From Stappia stellulata DSM 5886 (GTDB lineage Bacteria; Pseudomonadota; Alphaproteobacteria; Rhizobiales; Stappiaceae), in the NCBI RefSeq assembly GCF_000423705.1, contig NZ_KE384082.1, forward strand, positions 90,545 to 154,544: a DNA stretch of 64,000 nt, read 5' to 3'. Position numbers and translations under genes: made by a program. The notes beneath the pieces are model-generated. The model had not been told where the DNA came from. It searched no databases and worked only from the letters and a program-made list of their open reading frames with translations. The first letter of the stretch is position 1. Every line of letters begins with the position of its first letter. Below are positions 27,564 to 37,073 of the stretch, piece by piece.

Positions 27564-28055
27564 ATGCTGATCCGCCTGACCGTTCTGCTTGCCGCTGCCC
27601 TGGCTCTTGCCGCCTGCCAGTCCGGACGCAGGAACACCGCGCCGGCCGCACCGCAAGCCGACGTGCTGACCGTGACCGCCGGCGCCCAGTCGGTCAACGT
27701 GCGCGCCGATCCCGAGACGATCCGCCGGAGCATCGTGGCGAGCGCCACCGAGCGCGGCACGCCGATTGCGCAGAACCAGCCGAACATGGTGGTTCTGGAA
27801 CGCACGGTAAGGGAAGCCAACCCGGCGCTCGACGCCGAATTCGGCCCCTCCGACAATGGCGAACGCAAGTTCCGCATTCGCGTGCGCTTCCAGGGCACAC
27901 GCTGCGACACGCTCGTGGTGCAGGATGTCTTCGTGGTCAACAACGCCGGCACCGCGCTGGAGCAGGTCTTCGCCCTGACCCAGCCGCAGTACAATCCGCG
28001 CCAGAGCCTCATCGGGCTGAAGGCGAAGTCGGAACGCTCGGGCGGCTGCGCCTGA
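27564..28055 (+). CDS. Small lipoprotein of unknown function
   Basis: This is a 163-residue lipoprotein. The signal peptide MLIRLTVLLAAALALAAC ends in a lipobox with the lipidated Cys at residue 18. The mature part has an Ala/Pro linker and a compact alpha/beta domain: INVRADPETIRRSIV-like VNVRADPETIRRSIVASATE, then FRIRVRFQGTRCDTLVVQDV, with a second Cys pair partner near the C-terminus (SGGCA). AAGGAAC lies at a suitable distance before the ATG. It appears to be a stand-alone gene between dinB-like and phospholipid genes. I cannot assign a function. Confidence 0.75.
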   Translation: MLIRLTVLLAAALALAACQSGRRNTAPAAPQADVLTVTAGAQSVNVRADPETIRRSIVASATERGTPIAQNQPNMVVLERTVREANPALDAEFGPSDNGERKFRIRVRFQGTRCDTLVVQDVFVVNNAGTALEQVFALTQPQYNPRQSLIGLKAKSERSGGCA

Positions 28056-28181
28056 CGGCAAGGCTCCCGAACCGCCACGATGTGACGGCGTGACGCGAAG
28101 GCGATTGCACTGGCGACGGGAGTGCGCTCTTCTCCCGTTTCCCAGGGCGCGGTTCGCGTCCGCAACCTGCCTGATTCGACC

Positions 28182-28799
28182 ATGCCCTCGATCTACGACC
28201 TGAAGAGCCGCTTCCAGGGCCTGCTGCGCCCCACCGTCGCCCGACTGGCGCATGCCGGCGTCACCGCGAACCAGGTGACGCTTGCCGCCGTCGTTCTGTC
28301 GGTTGCCGGCGGCGCGGCGCTCGCGCTCGCTCCCGGACACCCGCTGCCGCTGATCCTTCTCCCCCTGATTCTGTTCCTGCGCATGGCGCTCAACGCCGTC
28401 GACGGGATGCTCGCGCGCGAGCACGACCAGAAATCCAGCCTCGGCGCCGTGCTCAACGAGCTTGGCGACGTCGTCTCCGACATCGCGCTCTATCTTCCCT
28501 TCGCACTGCTGCCCGGTGTCGCGAGCTGGCTGCCGGTCGCCATCTGCCTGCTTGCCGTGATCGGCGAGATGACCGGCGTCGTCGGGATCCAGATCGGCGC
28601 ATCCCGCCGCTATGACGGGCCCATGGGCAAGAGCGACCGCGCGGTGGTGTTCGGCACGCTGGGGCTGTTCGTCGGCTTCGCCCTGATCGGTCCGGGCGCG
28701 GTCGACATCGTGCTGGGCATCACGGCGCTTCTTGGCGGGGTGACCATCATCAACCGGGCGCGGCAGGCGCTTGCAGAAACAAAAGAGCCCCGCACATGA
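28182..28799 (+). CDS. CDP-alcohol phosphatidyltransferase-family membrane protein with altered metal motif
   Basis: This is a 205-residue integral membrane enzyme of the family that transfers a phosphatidyl group from CDP-diacylglycerol to an alcohol. The signature region NAVDGMLAREHDQKSSLG then AVLNELGDVVSD is clear, but two of the four metal-binding aspartates of the canonical D-x2-DG-x2-AR-x8-G-x3-D-x3-D motif are asparagine: N71 and N92. D74 and the catalytic-base position D96 are kept. It starts an operon: its stop overlaps the ATG of the CdsA-like gene. Acceptor alcohol unknown. Confidence 0.85.
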   Translation: MPSIYDLKSRFQGLLRPTVARLAHAGVTANQVTLAAVVLSVAGGAALALAPGHPLPLILLPLILFLRMALNAVDGMLAREHDQKSSLGAVLNELGDVVSDIALYLPFALLPGVASWLPVAICLLAVIGEMTGVVGIQIGASRRYDGPMGKSDRAVVFGTLGLFVGFALIGPGAVDIVLGITALLGGVTIINRARQALAETKEPRT

Positions 28800-29740
28800 C
28801 CCTTTTGCCGATCCACATGGCGATTGCCGGGATCTGGGGACTGCTGATCGTTGCCAGCCTCATCGTCTTTGCCCTGACCCGGCGTCAGCCCGCAACCGAC
28901 CATTCCGAACTCGTCCAGCGCACCACGAGCTGGTGGGCCATGATCGCGGTCTTTACCGCCGCCTTCCTGCTCAGCCGCACCTTCTCCATCGTGATCTTCG
29001 CGCTCGTCAGCTTCCTTGCCTTCAAGGAGTATCTGTCGATGATCCCGACGCGCCGGGCCGACCGGCGGGTGCTGTTCTTCGCCTATCTGGCGATCCCGGT
29101 GCAGTACTATTGGGTCGGAGCCGAATGGTACGGCATGTTCGCGGTGTTCATTCCCGTCTACATGTTTCTGTTCCTGCCCTTCGTCATGCTCCTGTCCCAG
29201 CAAACGGAGGGCTTCCTGAAAGCCGTCGGCACCTTGAACTGGGGGCTGATGCTTTGCGTCTTCTCCATCAGCCACGCCGCCTTCCTCTTGGTGCTGCCGG
29301 TGGACGGACCGGGCTCGATCGGCGGGACGGCCGCCTCCGGAGCGGGCCTGCTGCTGTTTCTCGTGTTCCTCACGCAATTCAACGACGTCGCGCAATACAC
29401 CTGGGGCAAGCTCTTCGGGAAGACCAAGATCGTGCCGCAGGTCAGCCCCAAGAAGACCTGGGAAGGGTTTTTGGGCGGGATGCTGACGACCACGGTGCTT
29501 GCCGTGCTCGTCGCGCCGCTGGTCACCCCGTTCGACGCCCTGCATGCGGGCCTCGCGGGTGCGATGATCGCGGGCGCGGGCTTCATCGGCGATGTCACCG
29601 TGTCGGCGGTCAAACGCGACCTCGGCGTCAAGGACACCGGCGCGCTGATCCCGGGCCACGGCGGCATCATGGACCGGATCGACAGCCTGACCTTCACGGC
29701 GCCGCTGTTCTTTCACTTCACCCGCTATCTCTACACCTGA
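28796..29740 (+). CDS. Phosphatidate cytidylyltransferase (CdsA-like)
   Basis: This 314-residue integral membrane protein would make CDP-diacylglycerol from phosphatidic acid and CTP. About eight TM segments are visible. The C-terminal family signature is intact: QYTWGKLFGKTKIVPQVSPK, KTWEGFLGG, GDVTVSAVKRDLGVKDTG and LIPGHGGIMDRIDSL. Its ATG overlaps the previous stop (ATGA), and the acyltransferase gene starts 10 bp after its stop. The clustering suggests a dedicated CDP-DAG supply for the neighbouring transferase, separate from a housekeeping cdsA expected elsewhere (inference). Confidence 0.92.
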   Translation: MTLLPIHMAIAGIWGLLIVASLIVFALTRRQPATDHSELVQRTTSWWAMIAVFTAAFLLSRTFSIVIFALVSFLAFKEYLSMIPTRRADRRVLFFAYLAIPVQYYWVGAEWYGMFAVFIPVYMFLFLPFVMLLSQQTEGFLKAVGTLNWGLMLCVFSISHAAFLLVLPVDGPGSIGGTAASGAGLLLFLVFLTQFNDVAQYTWGKLFGKTKIVPQVSPKKTWEGFLGGMLTTTVLAVLVAPLVTPFDALHAGLAGAMIAGAGFIGDVTVSAVKRDLGVKDTGALIPGHGGIMDRIDSLTFTAPLFFHFTRYLYT

Positions 29741-29749
29741 GCGGCCATC

Positions 29750-30388
29750 ATGACCCGCGCCCTCCAGCTTCTGTTCTTCATTCTCGTGCGGATCGTCGTC
29801 ACCTTCGTTCTCGGGCTGAACGTGCGCCGCCGGGAATTGTTGCCGACAAGCGGCCCGGCGATCCTCGTAGCCAATCACAACAGCCATCTCGACACGATGG
29901 TGATGATGAGCCTGCTGCCGCTCAAGCAGCTCTCTACCCTGCGACCGGTGGCGGCGGCCGACTATTTCCTCAAGACCCGCGCCATGGCGTGGTTCTCGCT
30001 CAACATCCTGCGCATCATTCCGATCGAGCGAAACCGGGGCGCGCGGCGCGCGGATCCGCTCGCCGCCTGTCACGAAGCGCTGAGAAACGGCGAGATCCTG
30101 ATCCTCTTTCCCGAAGGCAGCCGGGGCGCACCGGAAGAAATGACGGCGCTGAAAAAGGGGATCGCCCATCTGGCGGAAAAGAACCCGTCTGTCCCCGTGA
30201 TCCCGGTCTTCACCCATGGGCTCGGCAAGTCGCTCCCCAAGGGCTCGTTCCTGCTGGTTCCCTTCTTTTGCGACATCTTCGTCGGCAAGCCGATCTCCTG
30301 GCCGGGCGCGCGCGACACATTCATGGCGACCCTGACGGCCCGCTTTGCTGCCCTTTCGACGGAGAAAGACTTTGCCCCCTGGGAATAG
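29750..30388 (+). CDS. 1-acyl-sn-glycerol-3-phosphate acyltransferase (PlsC-like)
   Basis: This is a 212-residue membrane-associated acyltransferase. Motif I is NHNSHLDTMVMM (HX4D) at about 43, motif II includes ILRIIPIERNRGARR, motif III is LFPEGSRGAPEEM, and motif IV is PVIPVFTHGL. The N-terminus has one hydrophobic helix (LLFFILVRIVVTFVLGLNVR). It would acylate lysophosphatidate to phosphatidate, feeding the CdsA-like enzyme encoded just upstream. The next gene begins within its last codons. Confidence 0.92.
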   Translation: MTRALQLLFFILVRIVVTFVLGLNVRRRELLPTSGPAILVANHNSHLDTMVMMSLLPLKQLSTLRPVAAADYFLKTRAMAWFSLNILRIIPIERNRGARRADPLAACHEALRNGEILILFPEGSRGAPEEMTALKKGIAHLAEKNPSVPVIPVFTHGLGKSLPKGSFLLVPFFCDIFVGKPISWPGARDTFMATLTARFAALSTEKDFAPWE

Positions 30389-30923
30389 GCGCGCCTTCAC
30401 GTTCGCCGCCATCTGGGGCTTCGCGGAAGCCACGGTGTTCTTCACCGTTCCGGACGTGCTGCTGACATTTATCGCGCAGACGTCGCTGCGCCGCGCGCTG
30501 CTGGCCAGCCTGTTCACCGCCTTGGCCGCCTGCATCGGCGGAGCGGTGCTCTATGCGCTGGCGCTTGAGCGTCCCGACCTCGCCCACACGCTTCTGATCA
30601 CCGTTCCCGGGATTTTCCCGGACCTCATCACCCGCGCGGGCGCCCTTCTGGACAATGGACTTCTCCCGGGACTTGTCGAGGGGTCGCTGACCGGCGTGCC
30701 CTACAAGATCTTCGCGGTCGAGACCGCGCGGAACGGAACGCCGTTTGCGCTCTTCCTGCTGGCGAGCCTGCCGGCGCGCCTGCTTCGCCTCACGCTGTCC
30801 TGCCTAGCGAGCTGGCTGATCTTCGCCAAGCTGCTGTCGGGCGTCTCGCTGTGGACCCGGCGCCTGTTGCTCGCCGCGTTCTGGATCGTCTTCTACGCCG
30901 CCTATTACGCAGGTCTGGAGTGA
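30372..30923 (+). CDS. VTT/DedA-like multipass membrane protein
   Basis: This is a 183-residue protein with four to five membrane segments. IWGFAEATVFFTVPDVLLTF and GSLTGVPYKIFAVETARNG resemble the conserved glycine/VP and PYK-F segments of the VTT (DedA/YqaA) membrane family, some members of which flip phospholipids or undecaprenyl phosphate. The start is a TTG at 30372 preceded by GGAGAAA at ideal spacing; it overlaps the acyltransferase gene by 17 bp. There is no ATG in a suitable place. It completes a four-gene phospholipid operon and may move its product or substrate across the membrane (inference). Confidence 0.65.
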   Translation: MPPGNRRAFTFAAIWGFAEATVFFTVPDVLLTFIAQTSLRRALLASLFTALAACIGGAVLYALALERPDLAHTLLITVPGIFPDLITRAGALLDNGLLPGLVEGSLTGVPYKIFAVETARNGTPFALFLLASLPARLLRLTLSCLASWLIFAKLLSGVSLWTRRLLLAAFWIVFYAAYYAGLE

Positions 30924-30938
30924 CGGGGGCTTCTCCCC

Positions 30939-33482
30939 TCAACTCGCCAGCACGTCCTTCACGACCGTTGCCAGCTGCTTCAGCGTGAAGGGCTTGGGCA
31001 GGAACGAGAACTTCTCGTTTTCCGGCAGGTTCTTCTCGAAGGCGTCTTCCGCGTAGCCGGACACGAAGATGATCTTCAGGTCCGGCTGGGTCTTGCGCAA
31101 TTCACGAAGCAACGAAGGCCCGTCCATCTCCGGCATGACCACGTCGGAGACGACCAGATCGACCTCGCCGCCGGTCTCTTCCATGATCTCCAGCGCCTCG
31201 GCGCCGCTTGCCGCCTCATGCACGGTGTAGCCGCGCGACGACAGGGCGCGGGCCGCAAACGCGCGCACCGCTTCCTCGTCCTCGACGAGGAGAATGGTTG
31301 CCGACCCGGTGAGATCGGCGAGCTGCTGCTGCTCGACCGGCTTGACCTCGACCTGTTCGTTCTCGTCGCGCACGTGGCGGGGGAAGAAGATCCGGAAGGT
31401 GGTGCCCTCCCCGATCTCGCTTGTGCAGAAGATGAAGCCGCCCGTCTGCTTGACGATGCCATAAACGGTCGACAGGCCGAGCCCCGTCCCCTTGCCCACG
31501 TCCTTGGTGGAGAAGAACGGCTCGAAGATCTTTTCCATCACCTCGGGCGTCATGCCCGTGCCGGTGTCCGACACCTCGATCAGCGTGTATTCGGCGGCGG
31601 GCATGCCGCGGGTGTTGTCATAGGTCTCCGACTGGTCCGCATCGACGTTGAGCGTGCGGATCGTCAACCGGCCCCCGTCGGGCATGGCGTCGCGGGCGTT
31701 CACCGCCAGATTGACGATGACCTGCTCAAGCTGGTTCAGGTCGGCCATGACCGGCCACAGGTCGCGCCCGTGCACGACATTGAGCTCGACCTTTTCGCCC
31801 AGCAGCCGGTCGAGCAGGATCGAGAGATCGGCGAGCACGTCGTTGAGGGCGAGTTCCTTGGGGCGCAGCGTCTGGCGACGCGAGAAGGCAAGCAGCTGAC
31901 GCACCAGACCGGCGGCCCGGTTGGCGTTCTGCTTGATGTTCATGATGTCCTGGAAGGACGGATCGCTCGGCCGGTGGCTGGCAAGCAGCAGATCGGAAAA
32001 TCCGATGATCGCGGTCAGGACGTTGTTGAAATCATGCGCGACGCCGCCGGCAAGCTGGCCGATGGCTTGCATCTTCTGCCCCTGCGCGAACTGCGCCTCC
32101 AGGACCCGCTGCGCCGTCGTTTCCAGCACATAGACGATGGCGGCGTCGCCGTCGTCCTCGCCGTCGCGCACGGCCGACACATAGAAAGTGGCGGAGCGGC
32201 CGTCCTCGCGCTCGTCGAGACGCACGTCCACAGGCGGGATTTCGCTTTGCCCGTCGCCGGCCGCGGACAGCGCCACCGCCAGCGCCGGGCGGGCGCTCTC
32301 CGCCACCAGGTCGACCAGTTTCGCCGCGCCGTTGCCGCCATCCGCCGCGCCGAAGGAGCGCACAAAAGGCGCATTGGTCTTGCGGATCGTGCCGTCGCGC
32401 GCCACCGAGGCAATCGCAATCGGCGTGTTGTTGAAGAAGCGGGCGAAACGGACCTCTGACGAGCGAAGCGCTTCCGAGGCATCTTCGCCCTTGGAGCGGT
32501 TGAGCACCAGAGAGCGGCTTTCGCCGGCGCGTCCCTTGGCGCCGAAGGGCACACGGTGGTGGATGCGCACCGGTATGCTGCGCCCGCTGCGCGCGACGAG
32601 GTCAAGGTCGAAGATCTCCGTCTTCACCTCGCCCGCCTGCCCGTTCATCGTCAGGAAGAGTTCCGCACCGTCGCCGCGAATGAAGTCGGCGAGCTTCAGC
32701 GCGCCGGCCTTGAAGGTGACGAGATCGTAACCGAGCCAGTCGGCAAGCGTCGCATTCAGATAAACGAGACGTCCCTCACCGTCGCAGGAGAAGAAACCCG
32801 CCGGCGCATGATCGAGGAAGTTGATGACGCGTTGCAGCTCCTGGAAGGAGGTTTCCTGCTCCGTGCGATCATGGCTGATGTCCGCCACCTGCCAGATCGT
32901 GCAGGACCGTGTCTTTTCGCCCTTGCCGCCGAGCGTCAGCGGGCGCACGCGGACCCGATACCAGCGCGGCGTCCCGTCCGACTGGCCAAGCGGATGGGGG
33001 AGACGGATCTCCTCCTCGCCGCCGCGGTTGTCCTCGGCCGCGCGCGCCAGATGGAAGATCGCGTCGGTCGCGGCCGGATCGAAGGAAAACACCCGTTCCA
33101 CGCTGCGCACGTCGCTTTCCGCCTCTGCGCCGACGATTTCGGCATAGGCGGCATTGGCGTAAACGATGCGCCCGTCACGTTCGGTCACCAGCACGCCTTC
33201 GTCGAGCGTGTTGAGAAAGGCCGCCGGCACTGGGCTTGGCGTGGCGCGGACCGAGAAGCGGAGCAGGCCGATCGCCCCGGCAAACAACGAGAAGACCCCC
33301 ACCACGGCCAGCATGCCGAGAAGCGCCAGCACATAGGGCTCCGCCTGTTCGCGCGACATGAACGCGAGACCGGTGGCCGCGGCGACCAGCGCCAGGGCGA
33401 GCAGAATGAGAAGGCCGATGTTGCCGGAGCGCTCCGGCCGGTCAATCGCCGGCGATCTCGAACTGGAATCCGTCTCGTTCAT
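30939..33482 (-). CDS. cckA: Hybrid histidine kinase CckA, cell-cycle regulator
   Basis: CckA controls, through ChpT, phosphorylation of the master regulator CtrA. The 847-residue protein has two N-terminal TM helices (about 22-42 and 52-75), then PAS domains ([20 protein letters not shown] at about 95; [20 protein letters not shown] at about 235; a third near 335). The HisKA H-box is [19 protein letters not shown], followed by the HATPase domain ([37 protein letters not shown]). The receiver has its acceptor in [19 protein letters not shown]. Start ATG 33482. It follows flhB in the same direction after 69 bp, so cotranscription with flagellar genes is possible. Confidence 0.95.
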   Translation of the reverse strand: MNETDSSSRSPAIDRPERSGNIGLLILLALALVAAATGLAFMSREQAEPYVLALLGMLAVVGVFSLFAGAIGLLRFSVRATPSPVPAAFLNTLDEGVLVTERDGRIVYANAAYAEIVGAEAESDVRSVERVFSFDPAATDAIFHLARAAEDNRGGEEEIRLPHPLGQSDGTPRWYRVRVRPLTLGGKGEKTRSCTIWQVADISHDRTEQETSFQELQRVINFLDHAPAGFFSCDGEGRLVYLNATLADWLGYDLVTFKAGALKLADFIRGDGAELFLTMNGQAGEVKTEIFDLDLVARSGRSIPVRIHHRVPFGAKGRAGESRSLVLNRSKGEDASEALRSSEVRFARFFNNTPIAIASVARDGTIRKTNAPFVRSFGAADGGNGAAKLVDLVAESARPALAVALSAAGDGQSEIPPVDVRLDEREDGRSATFYVSAVRDGEDDGDAAIVYVLETTAQRVLEAQFAQGQKMQAIGQLAGGVAHDFNNVLTAIIGFSDLLLASHRPSDPSFQDIMNIKQNANRAAGLVRQLLAFSRRQTLRPKELALNDVLADLSILLDRLLGEKVELNVVHGRDLWPVMADLNQLEQVIVNLAVNARDAMPDGGRLTIRTLNVDADQSETYDNTRGMPAAEYTLIEVSDTGTGMTPEVMEKIFEPFFSTKDVGKGTGLGLSTVYGIVKQTGGFIFCTSEIGEGTTFRIFFPRHVRDENEQVEVKPVEQQQLADLTGSATILLVEDEEAVRAFAARALSSRGYTVHEAASGAEALEIMEETGGEVDLVVSDVVMPEMDGPSLLRELRKTQPDLKIIFVSGYAEDAFEKNLPENEKFSFLPKPFTLKQLATVVKDVLAS

Positions 33483-33551
33483 CTTCAACCCCGCAAGGCG
33501 CTTCCCGCCCGCTCTCCCACATGTGTCCCCGCAGCAAGCGAGACGCCGCGC

Positions 33552-34628
33552 CTATCCGCGCCACGACCCCCGCTCCCGCATTCGATAAACGAAACCGATC
33601 ACTTCTGCCACTGCGCGATACTGCTCTTCCGGCACTTCCTGGTCGATGTCTATCGTTGCGTGAAGCGCGCGGGCCAGCGGCGGGTTCTCGATCACCGGCA
33701 CCTTGTTGTCCTTGGCGATCTCGCGAATCTTCAGCGCGACCTGGTCGATGCCCTTGGCAACGCAGATCGGTGCCTGCATGCCCTGCTCGTATCTGAGCGC
33801 GACCGCATAGTGCGTCGGGTTGGTGACCACGACCGTCGCGTCCGGAACGGCCGCCATCATGCGCTTGCGTGAACGCTCCATACGCAACTGACGGATCTTG
33901 CCCTTGACCAGCGGGTCGCCCTCGGTCTGCTTGTATTCCTCCTTGACCTCATGCTGGGTCATCTTCTGTTTTTCGAACCACTTGTGACGCTGGTACATGT
34001 AGTCGACGCCGGCAACCACGGTCATCACCGCCAGGATCGCCGCGATAAGCTGAAGGATCAACGCGCGGGTTTCCTCCAGAAGCACGCCGGGCTCGCGAAA
34101 GATCATCGTGTCGATTTCCGAACGATGCGGCCAAAGCACGGCGACCATCAGCCCGCTGACCACGGCGATCTTGACCAGACCCTTGGCGAAGTTGACGAGG
34201 CTTTCGGAGGAAAACAGCCGCTTGAATCCGGCGGCCGGGGAAATTTTGTTGAGCTTGGGCTTCATCCGCTCCGTCGACCAGACCAGACTGTGCTGGATCA
34301 TGTTGCCGGCAAGCGCGGTGAACAGGAGAACCAGCAGCGGAAGCGCCAGAATCGCCGCGATGCGCGCACCCGTGCCCTTCCACAGCTCGGTCAGTCCGGG
34401 TCCGTCGACGGGTATCTCGTGGGCATGGACGAAATAGCCGCGCAAGGCGTCCTGCAGCGCGGCGGCGGCCCCCGGCGCCATGATCGCCACGACCAGACCC
34501 GTGCCCAGCATGGCGAACCAGGTGGAGACCTCCTGACTCTTGGCGACGTCGCCTTTCTTGAGGGCGTCATCCAGCTTCTTTTGCGTGGGGTCTTCTGTTT
34601 TTTCCGAATCGTCGTTTTGCTCGGCCAT
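33552..34628 (-). CDS. flhB: Flagellar export apparatus protein FlhB
   Basis: This is the inner-membrane component of the flagellar type III export gate that switches substrate specificity. The protein has 358 residues and four TM segments in the first 210. The cytoplasmic domain holds the autocleavage motif NPTH (VVVTNPTHYAVALRYEQGMQ). The N-terminus DSEKTEDPTQKKLDDALKKG is typical. The gene lies 3 bp after fliR, and cckA follows it. Confidence 0.97.
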   Translation of the reverse strand: MAEQNDDSEKTEDPTQKKLDDALKKGDVAKSQEVSTWFAMLGTGLVVAIMAPGAAAALQDALRGYFVHAHEIPVDGPGLTELWKGTGARIAAILALPLLVLLFTALAGNMIQHSLVWSTERMKPKLNKISPAAGFKRLFSSESLVNFAKGLVKIAVVSGLMVAVLWPHRSEIDTMIFREPGVLLEETRALILQLIAAILAVMTVVAGVDYMYQRHKWFEKQKMTQHEVKEEYKQTEGDPLVKGKIRQLRMERSRKRMMAAVPDATVVVTNPTHYAVALRYEQGMQAPICVAKGIDQVALKIREIAKDNKVPVIENPPLARALHATIDIDQEVPEEQYRAVAEVIGFVYRMRERGSWRG

Positions 34629-34631
34629 GCC

Positions 34632-35405
34632 CTACCCCGCGATAAAACGGCCGAGCGCCGTTTCGAAGTGTCCGAGATACCACATCATCATCGTCACCAG
34701 CAGCGCGAAGAGCATCACGCCGCCAATGGCGATATTGAGCGGCATGGCGATGAAAAAGATCTGCATCTGCGGCATCAGCTTGTTGAGCAGCCCGAGGCCA
34801 AAATAAAACACCAGCCCGACCACGATGAAGGGGGCGGACAGACGGATCGCAATCGAGAAAATGTCGGCGACCAGCATCGTCGCCATTTCCGCGAGATCCC
34901 CGACGGGCAGCCCGCTGCCCGGCGGAAACAGCTGGAAACTGTCGTGCATCGCGGCGATCACCAGGAAATGCAGGTCGAAGGAGAAGATCAGCGTGATCCC
35001 GAGCAGGCTCAGGAACGAGCCGATCACCGCCCCCTGCTGTCCGTCCATGGTCGGGTCGGTCGCCATGGCGAAGGCGAGACCGGACTGGCTGGCGATGATC
35101 ATTCCGGCGATCGACAGCGTATAGGTGATGAGGCGCGCGCCGAGGCCGATGAAAAAGCCGATCACGAACTCCGTCGCGAGCAGCATGATGACGCGGGCCA
35201 GCGGCGCGGTCGCATCGACCGCGTAAAGCGGCGCCATCAGCGGATAGAACACCAGCGTAAGCAGCAGGGCGAGGGCAAGGCGCACGCGCGGCGAGATCGA
35301 GCCCTCTCCAAGCGCCGGCATCAGCATCATCATCGTGCCGATGCGCGCAAACAGCAGCATGAAGAGCAACGCGACCTGCGGCAGCAGCGAGACGTCGAGG
35401 GTCAT
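34632..35405 (-). CDS. fliR: Flagellar export apparatus protein FliR
   Basis: This is a 257-residue inner-membrane export-gate protein with about six TM segments. Conserved family stretches include LLFMLLFARIGTMMMLMPAL near the N-terminus, GFFIGLGARLITYTLSIAGM, and the AIRLSAPFIVVGLVFYFGLG region. It is packed between fliQ (6 bp gap) and flhB (3 bp gap), giving the standard fliQ-fliR-flhB order. Confidence 0.96.
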   Translation of the reverse strand: MTLDVSLLPQVALLFMLLFARIGTMMMLMPALGEGSISPRVRLALALLLTLVFYPLMAPLYAVDATAPLARVIMLLATEFVIGFFIGLGARLITYTLSIAGMIIASQSGLAFAMATDPTMDGQQGAVIGSFLSLLGITLIFSFDLHFLVIAAMHDSFQLFPPGSGLPVGDLAEMATMLVADIFSIAIRLSAPFIVVGLVFYFGLGLLNKLMPQMQIFFIAMPLNIAIGGVMLFALLVTMMMWYLGHFETALGRFIAG

Positions 35406-35411
35406 CGCAGG

Positions 35412-35681
35412 CTATCCGCTGCCGTTGATGATCAGATCGGCAATGCGGGCGGTATAGGCACTCAGCACCTGCCCCATGAAGGGAAGCGTGATCAGGAGCG
35501 TCAGAAAGATCGCCAGGATCTTGGGGACGAAGACGAGCGTCATTTCCTGGATCTGGGTCAAGGCCTGGAACAGCGCGATCACCACACCGACACCAAGGCC
35601 GACGACCATGGGCGGCGCCGAGACGATGATGAGGGTCCAGATCCCCTGGCGGGCGATGTCGAGAACCTCCGGTCCAGTCAT
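35412..35681 (-). CDS. fliQ: Flagellar export apparatus protein FliQ
   Basis: This is an 89-residue export-gate subunit with two TM helices. Signatures are IARQGIWTLIIVSAPPMVVG, ALFQALTQIQEMTLVFVPKI and LLITLPFMGQVLSAYTARI. Length and sequence are standard. Start ATG 35681; it lies 83 bp downstream of fliE in the same leftward unit. Confidence 0.96.
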   Translation of the reverse strand: MTGPEVLDIARQGIWTLIIVSAPPMVVGLGVGVVIALFQALTQIQEMTLVFVPKILAIFLTLLITLPFMGQVLSAYTARIADLIINGSG

Positions 35682-35764
35682 GTCGGCATCTTGCTCCTGA
35701 GCGCGCCACCGCGCAATTCCCGCCCGCAGCGCGACCGTCAGGGCATCCCTGACGGCGCTGCCGA

Positions 35765-36079
35765 TCAGATCGGCATGCGCATGATCTCCTGATAGGCGGA
35801 GATCACCCGGTCGCGCACCGAGACGAGCGTTTCCATCGCCACTTCCGTCTCGGCCACCGCCGTCACCACGTCAACGACATTCGCCTTGCCCTGCGCCATG
35901 GCGAGCGCCTGCGCATCCGACTTGGCGCCCTGGTCGACCACGGTTTCCACCGCCGATTTCACCATGTTGGCAAAATCGGCGCCACCCGTCGACGGCGTCT
36001 GGACTTTCATATCCTGATTCGCCCCGGCCAGGGCGGAGGTCATGCGATAGGCGCCGGCGGCAATCGACGGGGTGGACAT
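35765..36079 (-). CDS. fliE: Flagellar hook-basal body protein FliE
   Basis: This 104-residue protein joins the MS ring to the rod. The C-terminal two-thirds is the conserved helical region: ANMVKSAVETVVDQGAKSDA, the VVDVVTAVAETEVAMETLVS segment and VISAYQEIMRMPI at the end. Start ATG 36079. It is third in flgB-flgC-fliE. Confidence 0.95.
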   Translation of the reverse strand: MSTPSIAAGAYRMTSALAGANQDMKVQTPSTGGADFANMVKSAVETVVDQGAKSDAQALAMAQGKANVVDVVTAVAETEVAMETLVSVRDRVISAYQEIMRMPI

Positions 36080-36129
36080 TGTGAAAACTCCGGTTGGGCA
36101 GTTCGATGCACGCGGGGAAGCGCGTCAGC

Positions 36130-36540
36130 TCAGGCGCGCAGGATGTCGATGGTCTTCTGCAACATCCGGCGCGTCGACTGGATCAGGTTGAGGTTGGCCT
36201 CGTAGGACCTTTGCGCCTCGCGCATGTCGGTCATCTCGATCAGGGTGCTCACGTTCGGCATCTTGACGTTGCCGCTGGCATCGGCTGCGGGATGGCCGGG
36301 ATCGTAGCGCTCCTTGAACGCGGTCTTGTCGATCTCCACGCGGCCCAACTCCACGACCTCGGCGTTGAGCTCCCGGTCGAGCGTCGCGCGAAAGGTCGGG
36401 ATCTTGCGCCGATACGGCTCTTCCTGCGGCGTGCGGCCGGTGGAATCCGCGTTCGCGATGTTTTCCGCGATGATGCGCATGCGCCCGTTCTGGGCCTTGA
36501 GCCCCGAGGCGGCGATGAAGATGGATTTCACGAAGTCCAC
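36130..36540 (-). CDS. flgC: Flagellar proximal rod protein FlgC
   Basis: This is a 136-residue rod protein. The N-terminus MDFVKSIFIAASGLKAQNGR followed by IIAENIANADSTG, and the C-terminus SYEANLNLIQSTRRMLQKTI, are the rod/hook-family ends. The start codon is GTG at 36540, preceded by AAGGAG at 7 bases, a strong ribosome-binding site. It lies between flgB and fliE. Confidence 0.96.
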   Translation of the reverse strand: MDFVKSIFIAASGLKAQNGRMRIIAENIANADSTGRTPQEEPYRRKIPTFRATLDRELNAEVVELGRVEIDKTAFKERYDPGHPAADASGNVKMPNVSTLIEMTDMREAQRSYEANLNLIQSTRRMLQKTIDILRA

Positions 36541-36606
36541 GGTTGCACTCCTTTTGGTGTGCGATCGTCAGAAGGGGCCAGGAACGCCGTATGCGGCGTC
36601 ACGCGA

Positions 36607-37014
36607 CTAGCCGCCGCGCGACAGGGCGGTGCGGATGAGCCCGAGGCCCTTGGTGTAGAGAGAGGCGACCGTCTGGTAGTCCATCTGGTTCTCGGTGACT
36701 TTCATCATCTGTTCCTCGAGCACGACGGTGTTGGCATCGGGCGTGATCTCGTAGCCGTCGGCGGCGTCCGCCTTGGCCGATCCGCTTTCGCGGACCATGG
36801 ACGCCTGCAGGTGCCGTGCGCTGGTGCGAGTTGTCTCCAGACCGGTCGTGCGCGTTTTCAGCGCCGTCTCGAAGGAAAACGATTCCAGATCCTTGCCCTG
36901 GTAACCCGGCGTATCTGCATTGGCGACGTTTTCCGCCAGAACGCCTTGCCGGGTCTGATGCCAGTGCATCTTCGACTTCAGCGTCTGGAACAGCGACAGG
37001 TCCGAGATTGTCAT
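36607..37014 (-). CDS. flgB: Flagellar proximal rod protein FlgB
   Basis: This is a 135-residue rod protein. Signatures are LKSKMHWHQTRQGVLAENVA, then NADTPGYQGKDLESF, and a C-terminal helix MMKVTENQMDYQTVASLYTK. It is the first gene of the leftward unit flgB-flgC-fliE-fliQ-fliR-flhB(-cckA). A consensus CtrA box is centred about 68 bp upstream of its ATG. Confidence 0.96.
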   Translation of the reverse strand: MTISDLSLFQTLKSKMHWHQTRQGVLAENVANADTPGYQGKDLESFSFETALKTRTTGLETTRTSARHLQASMVRESGSAKADAADGYEITPDANTVVLEEQMMKVTENQMDYQTVASLYTKGLGLIRTALSRGG

Positions 37015-37073
37015 GAGTGCGTTTTCCGTGTCCGACTCTCTAGCGTGCTAGGCAGATCCTGCCGGGTGGATGG

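Noticed and set aside
30323..30380. Longer TTG start (30345) for the VTT-like gene
   Set aside because: No ribosome-binding site there, whereas TTG 30372 has GGAGAAA at proper distance.
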